64,000 nt of DNA from Streptomyces violaceusniger Tu 4113 (GCF_000147815.2 NC_015957.1:10416001-10480000); one strand, 5' to 3'. Shown: positions 48,042 through 61,984, numbered from the stretch's first letter. The notes: generated from the letters alone by a model not told the origin. Made by a program: numbers and translations.

Positions 48042-50565
48042 AAGACCGCGGATAACGCCCCCGCAGCGTCGTCCACACCGGTGGCAGCGACCCCGCCGCC
48101 GCCGTCACCACGACCACCGCGACGATCACCGCGGCCTGTACCGGCGGCAGGTACGGCAGCGTGCCCGCCATGGCCATGCTGAAGGCCAGCAGCGGTACGG
48201 AGGCCACGGCCGCCCCCACCACCAGCCCGGTCAGCACCGTGGCCGCGGCCTCCAGGCGCAGCATCCGGCGCAGTTGGCGGCGGCCCGCGCCCGCCAGACG
48301 TAGCAGCCGCAGCTCGGGGCGGCGGCCGGTGGCGATGAGGGCGAGGGTGCTCAGGACGGCGATCACCGTGAAGCCGCCGACCGCCCCGACGACCGCCACC
48401 GATACCACCTCGGCCAGCGCCTGCTCCGCCGCCTCACCCCGTACCGGCGCCGGGTCCCGCTCCACGCGGGCCCCGGGCACCGCACGCGCCAGGGCCTTCG
48501 TGACCGCCTTACGGTCGGCATCGGGCGCGGTCGCGACCAGGACCCGGCCCGTGGCGGGCAGGGACGTGTGGCGCAGCAGGTCCTCGCGGGAGAGGAGGAA
48601 GTCCCCGAGCGCGAGGGAGCGTTGGTACGTCGCCACGACGCGCAGCCGGGTCTCCTGACCGTCGCCGAACCGCAGGGTCACCGTGGAGCCGGGCCGTGCG
48701 CCCAGGGAGTCCGCCCGGTCGGTGCCGACGGCGACCGTGCCGGGCCGGAGCCGGGCGAGGTCCCCGTCCCGCACCCCCGGGTCGAGGGTGTGGGTCAGCC
48801 GCTCCGGGGTGACGCCGAAGACCGGCAGCCGCTCCAGTTCGGGCGCACCGAGCCGGCTCTGCGCGAGCAGCACCGTGCCGGGGACGACCTCCGTCGCCGC
48901 CCGTACCCCCGGGACCTCGCGGATCCGCTCCACCGCCCCGGCCGGGAGCCCGCCGTCCGCGCGCACCGCGAGATCGGCGCGGAGCACCCGGCGGGCCTGG
49001 GCGTCCCCCGCGTGGGTCATGGTCGCGCCCCCGGCGAGCTGGACCCCGGCGAACGCGGTGACCAGCACGATCGGGGTGATCGCCGCGCCCAGCCGGTGGG
49101 CGGACGCGGCGCAGTTGGCGGCGGCGAGGCGGCCGCCGGGGCCGAACAGCCGCAGCGGAGCGCCGAGCAGCCGCATCGCCCCCTCGGCGATCCACGGTCC
49201 GAGCACGGCGCAGGCGATCACCATCGTCACCGCCGCCCCGCCGGCCGCGGCCGCCGCGGTCGCGCCCTGCTGGAGGGCGGCCGTTCCGGCCGAACTCGCG
49301 CCCACGAACAACAGCACCAGCCCCGTGATGCGGCGCGCACTGCCGGGTGCCCGCTCGCGCAGCGCCTCCGCCGGGCGCAGCTTGGCGGTCCCGGAGCAGC
49401 CGATGAGCGCCGCGATCCCGGCCACCAGGACGGTGACGGCGGCGGTGACCAGGGGCACGGGCCACAGCAGCGGGGGCAGCGTCAGCTCGAGTCCGGTGGG
49501 CAGCGCGCCCCGGGCGTCCAGCAGTGCGCGCAGCCCCAGGTACACGGGGACCGCCCCGACAGCGCCCGCCGGCGCCGCCCAGGCCGCGACCCGCGCCACC
49601 TCCCGGCCCACGGCACCGCGCAACTGTCCCGGTGTGGCGCCGACCGCCCGCAACAGGCCCAGTTCATGGGAGCGTTGCCGCAGCGCCTGGACGATGGTCG
49701 ACGAGACCACGAGCAGCGCCACCAGGACGACGGCACCGGCCACGGAGCCGAGCGCCGCCAGCAGCTCGCCGCGGGCGGGCGCGGCGGCCAGGAACTCGGC
49801 CTCGCCCCGCTCGCCCCCGGTCAGGACGCGGACCGCGGCCGGGTCGCCCTCGGCGCGGTGCCCGACGTCGGTGACACCGGCCGCCGCCAGGGCCTTCCGC
49901 ACCCGCCCGGCCAGCTCCCCCGGGTCCGTGCCGGGTTCGGCGACGACCCCGACGGCGTCCAGCGACTCCGGGTGGCCGGCCAGGCGGCGGGCCTCGGCGC
50001 CGGTGAACCAGACGGCGGTGCCGGGCCCTTCGGCGACGCCCACGACGGTGTACGCCGTGTCGCGGCCGCCCACGCGCAGCGTCAGCCGCGCCCCGACGCG
50101 GCCCGCGCCGCCGCCTGTCACGACCTCGCCCGCGCGCTGCGGGGCGCGCCCCGTCCGTAGCGCGTAGGGCGCCAACTGAGTGGCCTCCCAGGGCCGTCCG
50201 ATGGCGGACCGGCCCGCGCGGCCCACCGGGAATTCCACGTCGGCGACGGCCGTCCGCACCCCGGGCACCGCGCGCACCGCGGTCAGCGCCGTACGGGGGA
50301 TCCGGACCCGCTCGGTGAGCCCGGCGCTCACGGTCTCGCGGTCGCCCAGCGACGCGGCGCTGAAGCGGGTGGTCTGGTCGCCGGCCACGACGAGGTCGGC
50401 CCCGGCGTACCGCTCCACCCGTGGATGTGCGCTCCAGGCGGAGACGAGGGTCAGCCCGAAGGCGCCGAGCAGCAGGGAGGTGAGGGTGAGCGCGGCGAAG
50501 ACGGCGGTCCACGCCTTACGGTGGGCACGGGTGGCGCGAGCGGCCAGCAGGGCGGCGACCTTCAT
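48022..50565 (-). CDS. ABC transporter permease, FtsX/MacB-like, two-module
   Basis: This 847-residue membrane protein has an N-terminal helix at about 22-45, a large outer domain, three helices at about 260-400 forming one FtsX module, then a second such set (about 430-500 and 725-830). The last residues (PRSSSPSGV) are encoded by a dispersed repeat. With the ATPase it would form an export or signal-transducing complex, often for peptides, lipids or antimicrobials. It overlaps the ATPase gene by ATGA. Confidence 0.88.
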   Translation of the reverse strand: MKVAALLAARATRAHRKAWTAVFAALTLTSLLLGAFGLTLVSAWSAHPRVERYAGADLVVAGDQTTRFSAASLGDRETVSAGLTERVRIPRTALTAVRAVPGVRTAVADVEFPVGRAGRSAIGRPWEATQLAPYALRTGRAPQRAGEVVTGGGAGRVGARLTLRVGGRDTAYTVVGVAEGPGTAVWFTGAEARRLAGHPESLDAVGVVAEPGTDPGELAGRVRKALAAAGVTDVGHRAEGDPAAVRVLTGGERGEAEFLAAAPARGELLAALGSVAGAVVLVALLVVSSTIVQALRQRSHELGLLRAVGATPGQLRGAVGREVARVAAWAAPAGAVGAVPVYLGLRALLDARGALPTGLELTLPPLLWPVPLVTAAVTVLVAGIAALIGCSGTAKLRPAEALRERAPGSARRITGLVLLFVGASSAGTAALQQGATAAAAAGGAAVTMVIACAVLGPWIAEGAMRLLGAPLRLFGPGGRLAAANCAASAHRLGAAITPIVLVTAFAGVQLAGGATMTHAGDAQARRVLRADLAVRADGGLPAGAVERIREVPGVRAATEVVPGTVLLAQSRLGAPELERLPVFGVTPERLTHTLDPGVRDGDLARLRPGTVAVGTDRADSLGARPGSTVTLRFGDGQETRLRVVATYQRSLALGDFLLSREDLLRHTSLPATGRVLVATAPDADRKAVTKALARAVPGARVERDPAPVRGEAAEQALAEVVSVAVVGAVGGFTVIAVLSTLALIATGRRPELRLLRLAGAGRRQLRRMLRLEAAATVLTGLVVGAAVASVPLLAFSMAMAGTLPYLPPVQAAVIVAVVVVTAAAGSLPPVWTTLRGRYPRSSSPSGV

Positions 50566-51338
50566 GCCGTCCGCCCTCCCAGCTCCTTGAGGACGCGGCG
50601 GATGTCGGCCGCCTCCGGCCGCTCCTGCCGCCAGACCAGCTTCCCCCGCATCAGGTACAGCGCCTCGTCGGCCCAGGCGGCGGCGAACGGGTCGTGGGTG
50701 ACCATGACGACCGTATGGCCGTCACGGTCGACGGCCTGCCGCAGCAGCGTCAGCACCTCCTCCGCGGCGGCGGGGTCCAGCGCCCCCGTCGGCTCGTCGG
50801 CGAAGACGATGTCGGGCGTGGTCACCAGCGCGCGGGCGATGGCCACTCGCTGGCACTGCCCACCGGACAGCTCCGACGGCACGGCGCCGCCCCGGTCCCC
50901 CAGCCCGACCGCCGCGAGGGCCCGCAGATGCCGGTCGCCGGGGCTCTCGCCGCCGAGCATCAGCGGCAGGGCGACGTTCTCCGCGACGCTCAGCGACGGC
51001 ACCAGGTGGTGCGCCTGGAAGACGAAGCCGATCCGCTCCCGCCGCAGCCGGGTCAGCGCCGCCTCGTTCAGCGAGGACAGTTGGGTGCCGCCGATGCGCA
51101 CCGTGCCCGCCGTCGGCCGGTCGAGCCCTGCGGCGCACTGCAGCAAGGTCGACTTCCCGCACCCCGAGGGGCCCATCACCGCGAGGAACCGTCCGCGCGG
51201 CACCGTCAGATGGATGGGGTGCAGCGCCACAACCCCCGACCGGTACTCCCGGGTGACCCCGTCCAGGGTCAGCGCGTGGTGCCGGGTCCCCGTCTGCTCC
51301 GCGGTGGCCGTCGTACGGCCGCGCCACTGCCTCTTCAT
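50562..51338 (-). CDS. ABC transporter ATP-binding protein (MacB/LolD-like)
   Basis: This 258-residue ATPase has Walker A MGPSGCGKSTLLQCAAGL, signature LSGGQCQRVAIARALV, Walker B IVFADEPTGALD and the H-loop VMVTHD. It drives the FtsX-type permease encoded directly downstream. A 25-residue N-terminal extension precedes LTLDGVTREYRSG. ATG at 51338. The upstream region holds two inverted repeats that may be response-regulator targets. Confidence 0.93.
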   Translation of the reverse strand: MKRQWRGRTTATAEQTGTRHHALTLDGVTREYRSGVVALHPIHLTVPRGRFLAVMGPSGCGKSTLLQCAAGLDRPTAGTVRIGGTQLSSLNEAALTRLRRERIGFVFQAHHLVPSLSVAENVALPLMLGGESPGDRHLRALAAVGLGDRGGAVPSELSGGQCQRVAIARALVTTPDIVFADEPTGALDPAAAEEVLTLLRQAVDRDGHTVVMVTHDPFAAAWADEALYLMRGKLVWRQERPEAADIRRVLKELGGRTA

Positions 51339-51435
51339 CTGTCCGCCCCTCCGTCAACTCCGGGCGGATCGAACCGTTCCGCCGGTCACCGAGAACGCTA
51401 GAAACGGGCGCGGACGCGCGGGAGAGAGCACAGTC

Positions 51436-51486
51436 CCGTACCTGCAGGTGGTACGGCCCCCACCCCGGGGTGGAGCAGGCTCCACC
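51436..51486. promoter_or_regulatory. Inverted repeats upstream of the ABC operon
   Basis: CCGTACC (51436-51442) pairs with GGTACGG (51450-51456), and GGTGGAG (51469-51475) with CTCCACC (51480-51486). Both lie 100-150 bases upstream of the ABC operon and upstream of the divergent gdhA gene. They are possible sites for the LuxR-type regulator. Confidence 0.4.
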
Positions 51487-51540
51487 ATCGCCTGACCTTC
51501 CCGGTCCGCGAGCGACTCCCTGGGCGCGCCGCCGTGGTGA

Positions 51541-52968
<1,428 letters not shown>

Positions 52969-53011
52969 GCCGGTCGCGCCATGCGCGCGACTCACCTCGA
53001 CGGCATACGGC

Positions 53012-54136
53012 TCACGCCGACGACACCGACGGCATGTCGGCCGCCGCGTGCACCGCGCCCAGCACCGGCTTACGCAGCAGCAGCAGCGCCGCATCGTCGT
53101 GGAGCCGCCCGCCCACATGAGTCAGCAGTTCGTCGTGGAGCGAGGCGAGCGTGCGGGACGGCTCGTCGCAGACGTGCCGCGGCACCCGCTCCAGCAGCGG
53201 GAAGTACTCCCGGCCGCGGTCCCGCGCCTCGATGACCCCGTCGGTGTAGAGCAGCAGTTGGTCCCCGCCGGCGAACGGCACCACCTGGAGGCTCGGCAGA
53301 TCGCCGCCCAGGGAGGCCAGACCGAGCGGCGGGGCTGGGCGGGTGGGCTCGATGGCGATGATGCCGGACTCGCCGACCAGCAGCGGCGGGGCGTGTCCGC
53401 AGTTGACGAGCTCCATCCGGCCGTCGTTGGGGTATCCGGCGACCACGGCGGTGACGAAGTCGTCGGGCGCCAGGTTGCGGGACAGGCTGCGCTCGATCCT
53501 GGCGACGACGTCGAGCAGGTCGGGTTCGTCGTAGGCGGCCTCGCGGAACACGCCGAGCACCAGCGCGGCGGTGCTCACCGCGGGCAGCCCCTTACCGCGC
53601 ACATCGCCGACGATCAGCCGGACCCCGTACGGGGTGGGCAGCAGGGCATAGAGGTCGCCGCCCACCCTCGCCTCCGCGGCAGCGGCGCTGTAGCGGACGG
53701 CCACCTGGAACTGGCCGACCCGGGCGGGCACCGGTTGGAGCAGGGCGTTCTGGGCGGCCTCGGCGACCGATCGGACGGCGGCGAGAACCCGCTCCCGGCG
53801 TATGCGCAGGGCACTGGCCCCGCAGCTCGCCAGGGACACGGCGGCGGGTGTGGCCAGCAGGATCGCCTGGGTGCGCACCGGCTCCGCGCCCTGGATGCCC
53901 AGGAACGCGCCCACCGCCACGGCGAGCAGCCCGATGCGTATCACCCCGTACGGTCCGCATTGGGCGGCGGCGAGCGCCGGGCCGACGGCGAGCAGCGGCA
54001 GCCAGGCAAGCCCCTCCGAGGTGACGAGGGCCAGCAGGGCCACCCCACAAATGATGAGGACGGGGACCGCGGGGGCGAATTGCCGACGGCCGACCAGCTG
54101 GTCAGGGTCGGACGGGCGGAGTCGGGCCGGGAACAT
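53012..54136 (-). CDS. SpoIIE/RsbU-type PP2C phosphatase, membrane-anchored
   Basis: This 374-residue protein has four hydrophobic segments in about 22-105, then a PP2C-type domain: AEARVGGDLYALLPTPYGVR, VGDVRGKGLPAV, DDFVTAVVAGYPNDGRMELV, and GRLHDDAALLLLR at the end, with the metal-binding Asp residues in place. It likely dephosphorylates anti-anti-sigma proteins in a stress or development circuit. ATG at 54136 is preferred over upstream TTG 54226. No anti-sigma gene is adjacent. Confidence 0.88.
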   Translation of the reverse strand: MFPARLRPSDPDQLVGRRQFAPAVPVLIICGVALLALVTSEGLAWLPLLAVGPALAAAQCGPYGVIRIGLLAVAVGAFLGIQGAEPVRTQAILLATPAAVSLASCGASALRIRRERVLAAVRSVAEAAQNALLQPVPARVGQFQVAVRYSAAAAEARVGGDLYALLPTPYGVRLIVGDVRGKGLPAVSTAALVLGVFREAAYDEPDLLDVVARIERSLSRNLAPDDFVTAVVAGYPNDGRMELVNCGHAPPLLVGESGIIAIEPTRPAPPLGLASLGGDLPSLQVVPFAGGDQLLLYTDGVIEARDRGREYFPLLERVPRHVCDEPSRTLASLHDELLTHVGGRLHDDAALLLLRKPVLGAVHAAADMPSVSSA

Positions 54137-54237
54137 GACCTGCTTCGCTGCTCTCTTCCACTGGAGACGAGTGATACCGGAGATGTCCGTTACATCCAGA
54201 GAAACAGCGATTCCATAGGTCGGCAAGCGCCGCGTTT

Positions 54238-55017
54238 TCAGATAGTGAGCGAGAGGTGCCTGCTCACCCGGTTCGCCGTCGGGACCAGGTGGGTCCGGAA
54301 CAGCTCACGGTGCGGATCCGTCCTCGCCAGCCGGGCCAGCCGGTCCGCCGGCAGCGAGATCCCGAGCGAGCCGAGCCGGTCCCCGCAGTGGACCGGCACC
54401 GCGAAGCAGACCGTGCCCAGGGCGTACTCCTGCAGGTCCGCGACCAGCGGACTGCCGGTCGGGGAGTCCAGCCGGCGCAGCAGATCGTCGGAGCGGGTGA
54501 CGGTGCGCGGGGTGAGATCGACGAGCGGGTGGCGGGACAGATAGTCGTAGCGGGCGTCGTCGTCCAGCTCGCGCAGTACGCATTTGCCCAGCGCGGTGGC
54601 GTGCCCGGCGTCCTCGCACCCCACCCAGAGATCGACCCGGGGCGCCTGCGGGCCGTCGACGATGTCCACGATCCGGATCTCGCCCTCGTCGTAGAAGGTG
54701 AGATAGGCGGCGGCGGAGAGCTCGTCGCGCAGGGCGGTCAGGGTGGGCCGGACCCGGGCGAGCAGCGCCTGTTCCCGGCTTCCGGATTCGAGGGTGCGCA
54801 GCTTGTCGCCGATCACGAAACCGCCGTCCTCCAGCCGGCGCACATAGCCGTCGTGGACCAGCGTCCGCAGCAGGTGGTACGTGGTCGCCAACGGCAGCCC
54901 CGTCTCCCGTGCGAGCCGCTTGGCCGGCGCACCGCCCTCATGCGCGCCCACCACCTCCATCAGCCGGAAGGCCCGCTGTACGGATGTGATCAGCGTAGGC
55001 GCCGTTTGAACACCCAT
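54238..55017 (-). CDS. IclR-family regulator
   Basis: This 259-residue protein has an N-terminal winged helix (LITSVQRAFRLMEVVGAHEG, LARETGLPLATTYHLLRTLV at about 8-60) and an IclR effector domain ending DRLGSLGISLPADRLARL. It probably controls nearby catabolic genes such as the DadA-like oxidase and amidase, but no operator is obvious. ATG at 55017. It is separated from the SRPBCC gene by a strong terminator. Confidence 0.9.
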   Translation of the reverse strand: MGVQTAPTLITSVQRAFRLMEVVGAHEGGAPAKRLARETGLPLATTYHLLRTLVHDGYVRRLEDGGFVIGDKLRTLESGSREQALLARVRPTLTALRDELSAAAYLTFYDEGEIRIVDIVDGPQAPRVDLWVGCEDAGHATALGKCVLRELDDDARYDYLSRHPLVDLTPRTVTRSDDLLRRLDSPTGSPLVADLQEYALGTVCFAVPVHCGDRLGSLGISLPADRLARLARTDPHRELFRTHLVPTANRVSRHLSLTI

Positions 55018-55074
55018 ACATCCAGCTTGCTCCCGGTATGACCGGATGAGCAAGATCTGAGAGATCGGACCCGC

Positions 55075-55111
55075 GTGAGGGGCGCCGACCGGTGCGGTCG
55101 GCGCCCCTCAC
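55075..55111 (-). terminator. Terminator after the SRPBCC gene
   Basis: Perfect 17-base arms (55075-55091 and 55095-55111) with a 3-base loop lie between the SRPBCC gene and iclR. Confidence 0.8.
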
Positions 55112-55164
55112 GGACGTATGGAATCGGCGCGGTCGGCCGGGGAAGATCCGGCCGCGCGGTGTGG

Positions 55165-55623
55165 TCAGCCGGGGGAGATCCGGCCGCGCCAGGCGCCTTC
55201 CGCCTCGCCGCGCCGCTCGATGAAGTCCTTGAACCTCCGCAGGTCCCCCTTCACCCGCCGGTCGAGCGTCCCGGTCAGGTCCGCGGCCTTCTCCGCCATC
55301 CCGCTCGGCTGGAAGACCAGGGCCAGATTGACCCGGGTGTGGCGCTCGTCCAAGGGCTCGAAGGTCACCAGGCCCTGCTGCTGCACCTCACCGGAGGTGG
55401 TGCGCCATGCGATGCGCTCATCGGGAAGCTGATCCACGATCTCGGTGTCGAACTCCCGGTGCACACCGGCGATGGAGGTCGCCCAGTGGTTGTGGCGTTC
55501 GTCCACCTGGGTGACCTGATCCACACCTTCCATGAACCTCGGGAACTCGGTGAACTGCGTCCACTGGTTGTAGGCGGTGTGGAGCGGAACCCCAACCTCG
55601 ACGGACTCCCGCACGGTGCTCAT
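55165..55623 (-). CDS. SRPBCC-fold (polyketide cyclase/dehydrase-like) protein
   Basis: This 152-residue protein starts VRESVEVGVPLHTAYNQWTQ, contains FPRFMEGVDQVTQVDERHNHW and ends FKDFIERRGEAEGAW, the usual START-like pattern of the coenzyme Q-binding/cyclase family. Such single-domain forms are common in Streptomyces, with unknown ligands. ATG at 55623 follows AAAGGAG. Confidence 0.88.
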   Translation of the reverse strand: MSTVRESVEVGVPLHTAYNQWTQFTEFPRFMEGVDQVTQVDERHNHWATSIAGVHREFDTEIVDQLPDERIAWRTTSGEVQQQGLVTFEPLDERHTRVNLALVFQPSGMAEKAADLTGTLDRRVKGDLRRFKDFIERRGEAEGAWRGRISPG

Positions 55624-55775
55624 CGGTGACTCCTTTCGATGCGGTCGTGTCGCTCACCACGGCGGGTTTCCGAGAGCGCTGGGCCAAAACCTGCGCCCGG
55701 ACGATCGGTCCGACGACAGGACCGGACGATCGGCTCGACGACAGGCACAGAGGCAGAGCCGGGGACAGCCGCGGA

Positions 55776-57077
55776 TCAGCGCAGCGGATGCAGCGGGGCC
55801 AGTTCGGCCGGGGAGGTGCCGGTCGCGATGGCGTCGGCCAGCAGCCGTCCGCTGAGCGGGCCGAGGGCCACGCCCCACATGCCGTGGCCGCCGTTGACGT
55901 AGACGCGCGGGGAGGCGGTCGGGCCGATCAGCGGCAGGCCGTCGGGGGTGCAGGGGCGGGCGCCGACCCAGGTGTCCGTACGGGCGTCCCAGTCGATGCC
56001 GCGCAGCAGCGGACGGGCCGCCGCGATGATCGCCTGGATCCGGCGCGGGTCCACCGGCCGTTCCACGGGCGCCAGTTCCATCATCCCGGCGACCCGCACC
56101 CGGCCCTCGCCCAGCGGGGTGCAGACAACCTTCTGGGCGGCCAGGTACGTGGGACGAGTGGGGGCGCCCTCGGCCGGCACGCTGAAGCTGTAGCCGCGTC
56201 CGGCCTGGACCGGCACCCGGACCCCGAACGGGCGGACCAGCCCGTCCAGCCAGGCGCCGGTGGCCACGACGGCGACGTCCGCGCGGAGTTGCCCCTGGGA
56301 GGTGGTGACGGCCACGCCCCGCCCGAGGTCCCGGATTCCGGACACCTCCGTCCGCTCCAGGATCTCGCCGCCGCGCTCCCGCACCGCGTCGGCCAGCGCG
56401 CGGACGAAGTTCCCCGGGTTCAGATAGCGCTGGCCGTGGAGTTCGACGGCCGCGCCGATGCCGTCGCCGAGCGCCGGCTCCAGCTCGCGGGCCCGGTCCC
56501 CGTCGATCTGCTCGTAGGCGATCGAGAAACCGGCCGCGCGGGCCCGCTCCAGCTCTTCGACCATCGCGGTGCGCTCGGCCGCGGTGCGGAAGGCGAGCAG
56601 ACAGGGTTCGGCGGGCCGGGTCGGCTCGGCGACGCCGTCCGCCGCGAGGGCGTCGTACGCGTCCAGCGCATGGCGGTTCAGCGTGGCGAAGGTGGCGGCC
56701 AGCACGCGCCAGCGGCGCGGGGTGCAGTTCCGGGTGAAGGAGAGCAGGAAGCGGGCGAGCCGGGGATCGGGCCGGGGTGGTATGTAGACGGGCGACTCGG
56801 GGGAGACCAGGCTGCGCAGCCCGTAGCGGAGGGCGGCCGGTTCGGGCAGCGGCAGCGTCAGGGCCGGGGAGAGCCAGCCGGCGTTACCCCAGGACGCCCC
56901 GGCCGCGGGGTGACGCCGCTCCACGACGGTGACCTCGACACCGTGGTTCCGCAGCGACCAGGCGGTGGCGAGGCCGACCATGCCCGCGCCGATGACGATG
57001 GCGCTGCGGGGTGGGCGGGACGGGCCGGTGGCACGGGACGGACCGGTGGCAGCGGGCACGGATGTGCTCCTTCCCAT
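55776..57077 (-). CDS. DadA-like FAD-dependent amino-acid oxidase/dehydrogenase
   Basis: This 433-residue protein has the FAD-binding SAIVIGAGMVGLATAWSLRN, VTVVERRHPAAGASWGNAGW, and the C-terminal YVNGGHGMWGVALGPLSGRL. The pattern fits D-amino-acid dehydrogenases and related deaminating oxidases. Substrate is open. It ends 150 bases before the SRPBCC gene; the amidase lies upstream, so the three may be a small catabolic cluster. ATG at 57077 is used, since the upstream frame has poor composition. Confidence 0.87.
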   Translation of the reverse strand: MGRSTSVPAATGPSRATGPSRPPRSAIVIGAGMVGLATAWSLRNHGVEVTVVERRHPAAGASWGNAGWLSPALTLPLPEPAALRYGLRSLVSPESPVYIPPRPDPRLARFLLSFTRNCTPRRWRVLAATFATLNRHALDAYDALAADGVAEPTRPAEPCLLAFRTAAERTAMVEELERARAAGFSIAYEQIDGDRARELEPALGDGIGAAVELHGQRYLNPGNFVRALADAVRERGGEILERTEVSGIRDLGRGVAVTTSQGQLRADVAVVATGAWLDGLVRPFGVRVPVQAGRGYSFSVPAEGAPTRPTYLAAQKVVCTPLGEGRVRVAGMMELAPVERPVDPRRIQAIIAAARPLLRGIDWDARTDTWVGARPCTPDGLPLIGPTASPRVYVNGGHGMWGVALGPLSGRLLADAIATGTSPAELAPLHPLR

Positions 57078-57349
57078 GGGTGGAACACCATCATCGGCGG
57101 GCGGGGCCGAGCACCGCACTGTCCCGGGGACCGGCAGCGCACGGACCGGCCATGTCGCCCGGGACAAACGCCCCCGGTCCGAGACCCGGAGCCGGTCTAC
57201 GGCCGCGGTCTACAGCCGCGATCTACAGTCGGCGCAGCGCACGCAGCCACAGCCGGACAGGCGGGCGGTATCGCGTGTTTTTCGCCTGCCGACCCGCCGA
57301 TCCGCCGCTCCGCCCGCCGACCCCGCCCGCCACCGCCCCGGGAACCTGG

Positions 57350-58774
57350 TCACCCGATCCCGGCCGGGCGCCGCCGCCAGTGCCCGGTGGCCCGCTCGAA
57401 GGCATGGCCGACCTGGAGCACCGCGAAGTCCGCCCGGTGCGGCCCGACGATCTGCACCCCGACCGGAAGCCCACCGGGGGTGAACCCGGCCGGTACGGAC
57501 AGCGCCGGACTGCCGGTCGAGCTGATCAGATACGCCGAGCGCATCCAGTCCAGATAGTCGTCCATGGCCACCCCGGCGATCTCGGTCGGGTACTCGATGC
57601 CGACATCGAACGGCACCACCTGGCTGACCGGGAGCAGCAGCACGTCATAGCGGTCGAAGAAGTCCCGGACGCGGTGGTAGAGGGTGGTGTGCAGCATCTC
57701 GGCGCGGGCGACGTCCGGCCCGGTCAGCTTGCGCCCCGCCTCGGCGTTTTCCCGGATGGCCCGCTTCAGCCCGTCGGGGTGGCGGTCCATGAGCGCACCG
57801 AAGGCGACCTCGAACATGGAGGCCCGCAGCGTCCGGAACACCTCCTCGGCCTCGGTCAGATCCGGGCACGCCCGCTCCACGACGCAGCCAAGGTCGGTGA
57901 AGACCTCCACCGCCGAGGTGACCGCCGCGGCCACCTCGGGCTCGACCGGCACCAGGCCCCCGAGATCCGGCGACCAGGCCACCCGCAGCCCCGTCAGATC
58001 GCGGTCGAGGGGGCGGGCGAAGCGGGCGCCGGGCTCCTCCAAGGCGATCGGCGACCGCGGATCGGGCCCGGCCACGGCGGACAGCAGCAGGGCGGTGTCG
58101 GCCACGGTGCGGGCCATCGGCCCCTTGACGCCGAGGGTGCCCCAGGCGGTCGCCGCGGGCCAGACGGGGACGCGTCCGGGCGACGGGCGCAGGCCCACGA
58201 CATTGCAGAACGAGGCGGGGTTGCGCAGCGAACCGCCGGTGTCGCTGCCGTCCGCGATCGGGATCATGCCGGAGGCCAGCGCGGCCGCCGCGCCCCCGCT
58301 GCTGCCGCCCGCGCTGCGGCCCAGGTCGTACGGGTTGTGGGTGGCGCCGAAAATCGGGTTGAAGGTGTGCGAACCGGCCGCGAACTCCGGCACGTTGGTC
58401 TTGCCGATGGTGATCGCCCCGGCGGCCCGGATCCGTTCGATGATCAGATCGTCCCGGTCGGGTACGCCGTCGGCGAGCGGTGAGCCATGGCTGGTGCGGA
58501 TACCCGCGGTGTTGTGGGTGTCCTTGTGGGCGATGGGCAGCCCGTGCAGCGGCCCGAGCTCCGCACCGGCGACGATCCGCTCATCGGCCTCCTCGGCGGC
58601 CTCGCGGGCCCGGTCCGCGACGAGGGTGACGATCGCGTTGATGTCGGGGTTGACCCGTTCGATACGGGCCAGATGGGCCTCGAGCAGCTCGCGCGCGGAC
58701 AGCTCGCGAGTGCGCAGCAGGCGGCTGAGCTCCAGCGCGCTCCTGAAGCAGAGGTCGTGATCCGTCGTCGTCAC
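57350..58774 (-). CDS. Amidase-signature-family hydrolase
   Basis: This 474-residue enzyme has the Ser-Ser-Lys triad: Lys in LPIAHKDTHNTAG (about 83), Ser in GRSAGGSSGGAAAALASGM (about 157) and the second Ser in DGSDTGGSLRNPASF (about 181). It hydrolyses amides; the substrate is unknown. GTG at 58774 overlaps the stop of the truncated symporter gene (GTGA), so it was once co-translated with the transporter, which suggests an imported amide substrate. Confidence 0.93.
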   Translation of the reverse strand: MTTTDHDLCFRSALELSRLLRTRELSARELLEAHLARIERVNPDINAIVTLVADRAREAAEEADERIVAGAELGPLHGLPIAHKDTHNTAGIRTSHGSPLADGVPDRDDLIIERIRAAGAITIGKTNVPEFAAGSHTFNPIFGATHNPYDLGRSAGGSSGGAAAALASGMIPIADGSDTGGSLRNPASFCNVVGLRPSPGRVPVWPAATAWGTLGVKGPMARTVADTALLLSAVAGPDPRSPIALEEPGARFARPLDRDLTGLRVAWSPDLGGLVPVEPEVAAAVTSAVEVFTDLGCVVERACPDLTEAEEVFRTLRASMFEVAFGALMDRHPDGLKRAIRENAEAGRKLTGPDVARAEMLHTTLYHRVRDFFDRYDVLLLPVSQVVPFDVGIEYPTEIAGVAMDDYLDWMRSAYLISSTGSPALSVPAGFTPGGLPVGVQIVGPHRADFAVLQVGHAFERATGHWRRRPAGIG

Positions 58775-59208
58775 CGTCGCTCGCCTTCCTGTTCCTGAGT
58801 GGTCATCGCCGCTTCCTGGGTGGTCATCGCCGCGCGGATCGTCCCGCCGCCGGGCTCGGGGCCCCGCTCCGACGGGCCGGTGTCGGGGGCGGAATCCATG
58901 GTTCGGGAAGCGGCCGGGCCAGGGAAGAGCATCGTCCCGACGACCGCCACCAGCAGATTGACTGCCAGTGCGACCAAGCCCGCGTTCACATGGCGGGTGT
59001 CCACCTCGGCCAGGGTCAGCCAGGTCACCACCGCCTCACCGATCACCAGACCCGCCAGCGCCCCCCGAGTGGTCAGCAGCCGCCGTCGGCCGATCGCCGC
59101 CAGCAGCCCCGGCACGATCTGGATGAACCCGCTGACCGTGAGGAGCTGAAGGTCGGCCAGCAGCCCCGGCCGCAGAATGCGCCGGGCTTCGTGCCGGGCG
59201 GCCAACAA
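58771..59208 (-). pseudogene. Truncated sodium/solute symporter (C-terminal fragment)
   Basis: The frame encodes LQLLTVSGFIQIVPGLLAAI, ALAGLVIGEAVVTWLTLAEV and AGLVALAVNLLVAVVGTMLF, the last membrane helices of an SSS-family permease, followed by a disordered tail. Only a weak TTG could start it; the first 350 or so residues are absent and 20-bp tandem repeats begin about 90 bases upstream, marking a probable deletion. Its stop overlaps the amidase start (GTGA). Confidence 0.65.
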
Positions 59209-59300
59209 GCGGTCCCCTGCCTTGTCCCCGCGAACAAGACGGGGAACGAGGCGGGGGACGGAGACGGGCGACCGGCCCGGGGTCCTCCACGGCGGTGCGG

Positions 59301-61803
<2,503 letters not shown>

Positions 61804-61850
61804 TCACACGAATGCGCTGCCGAGACCGGTACCCTGCGCCGCTCACCGTG

Positions 61851-61889
<39 letters not shown>

Positions 61890-61984
61890 GCCCGTGGCAA
61901 GGGCCGTCGGCCGGGTCACCACGGGGCGCGGTGAGCGCGCCTGGCGGGGCACGTGAGCACGCCTGGCGGAAGGCGGACCCGCGC

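Noticed and set aside
48568..50167. Two long + strand frames opposite the ABC permease
   Set aside because: Both are Arg/Ser/Pro-rich antisense shadows; the permease on the - strand has clear membrane helices and an ATGA link to its ATPase.
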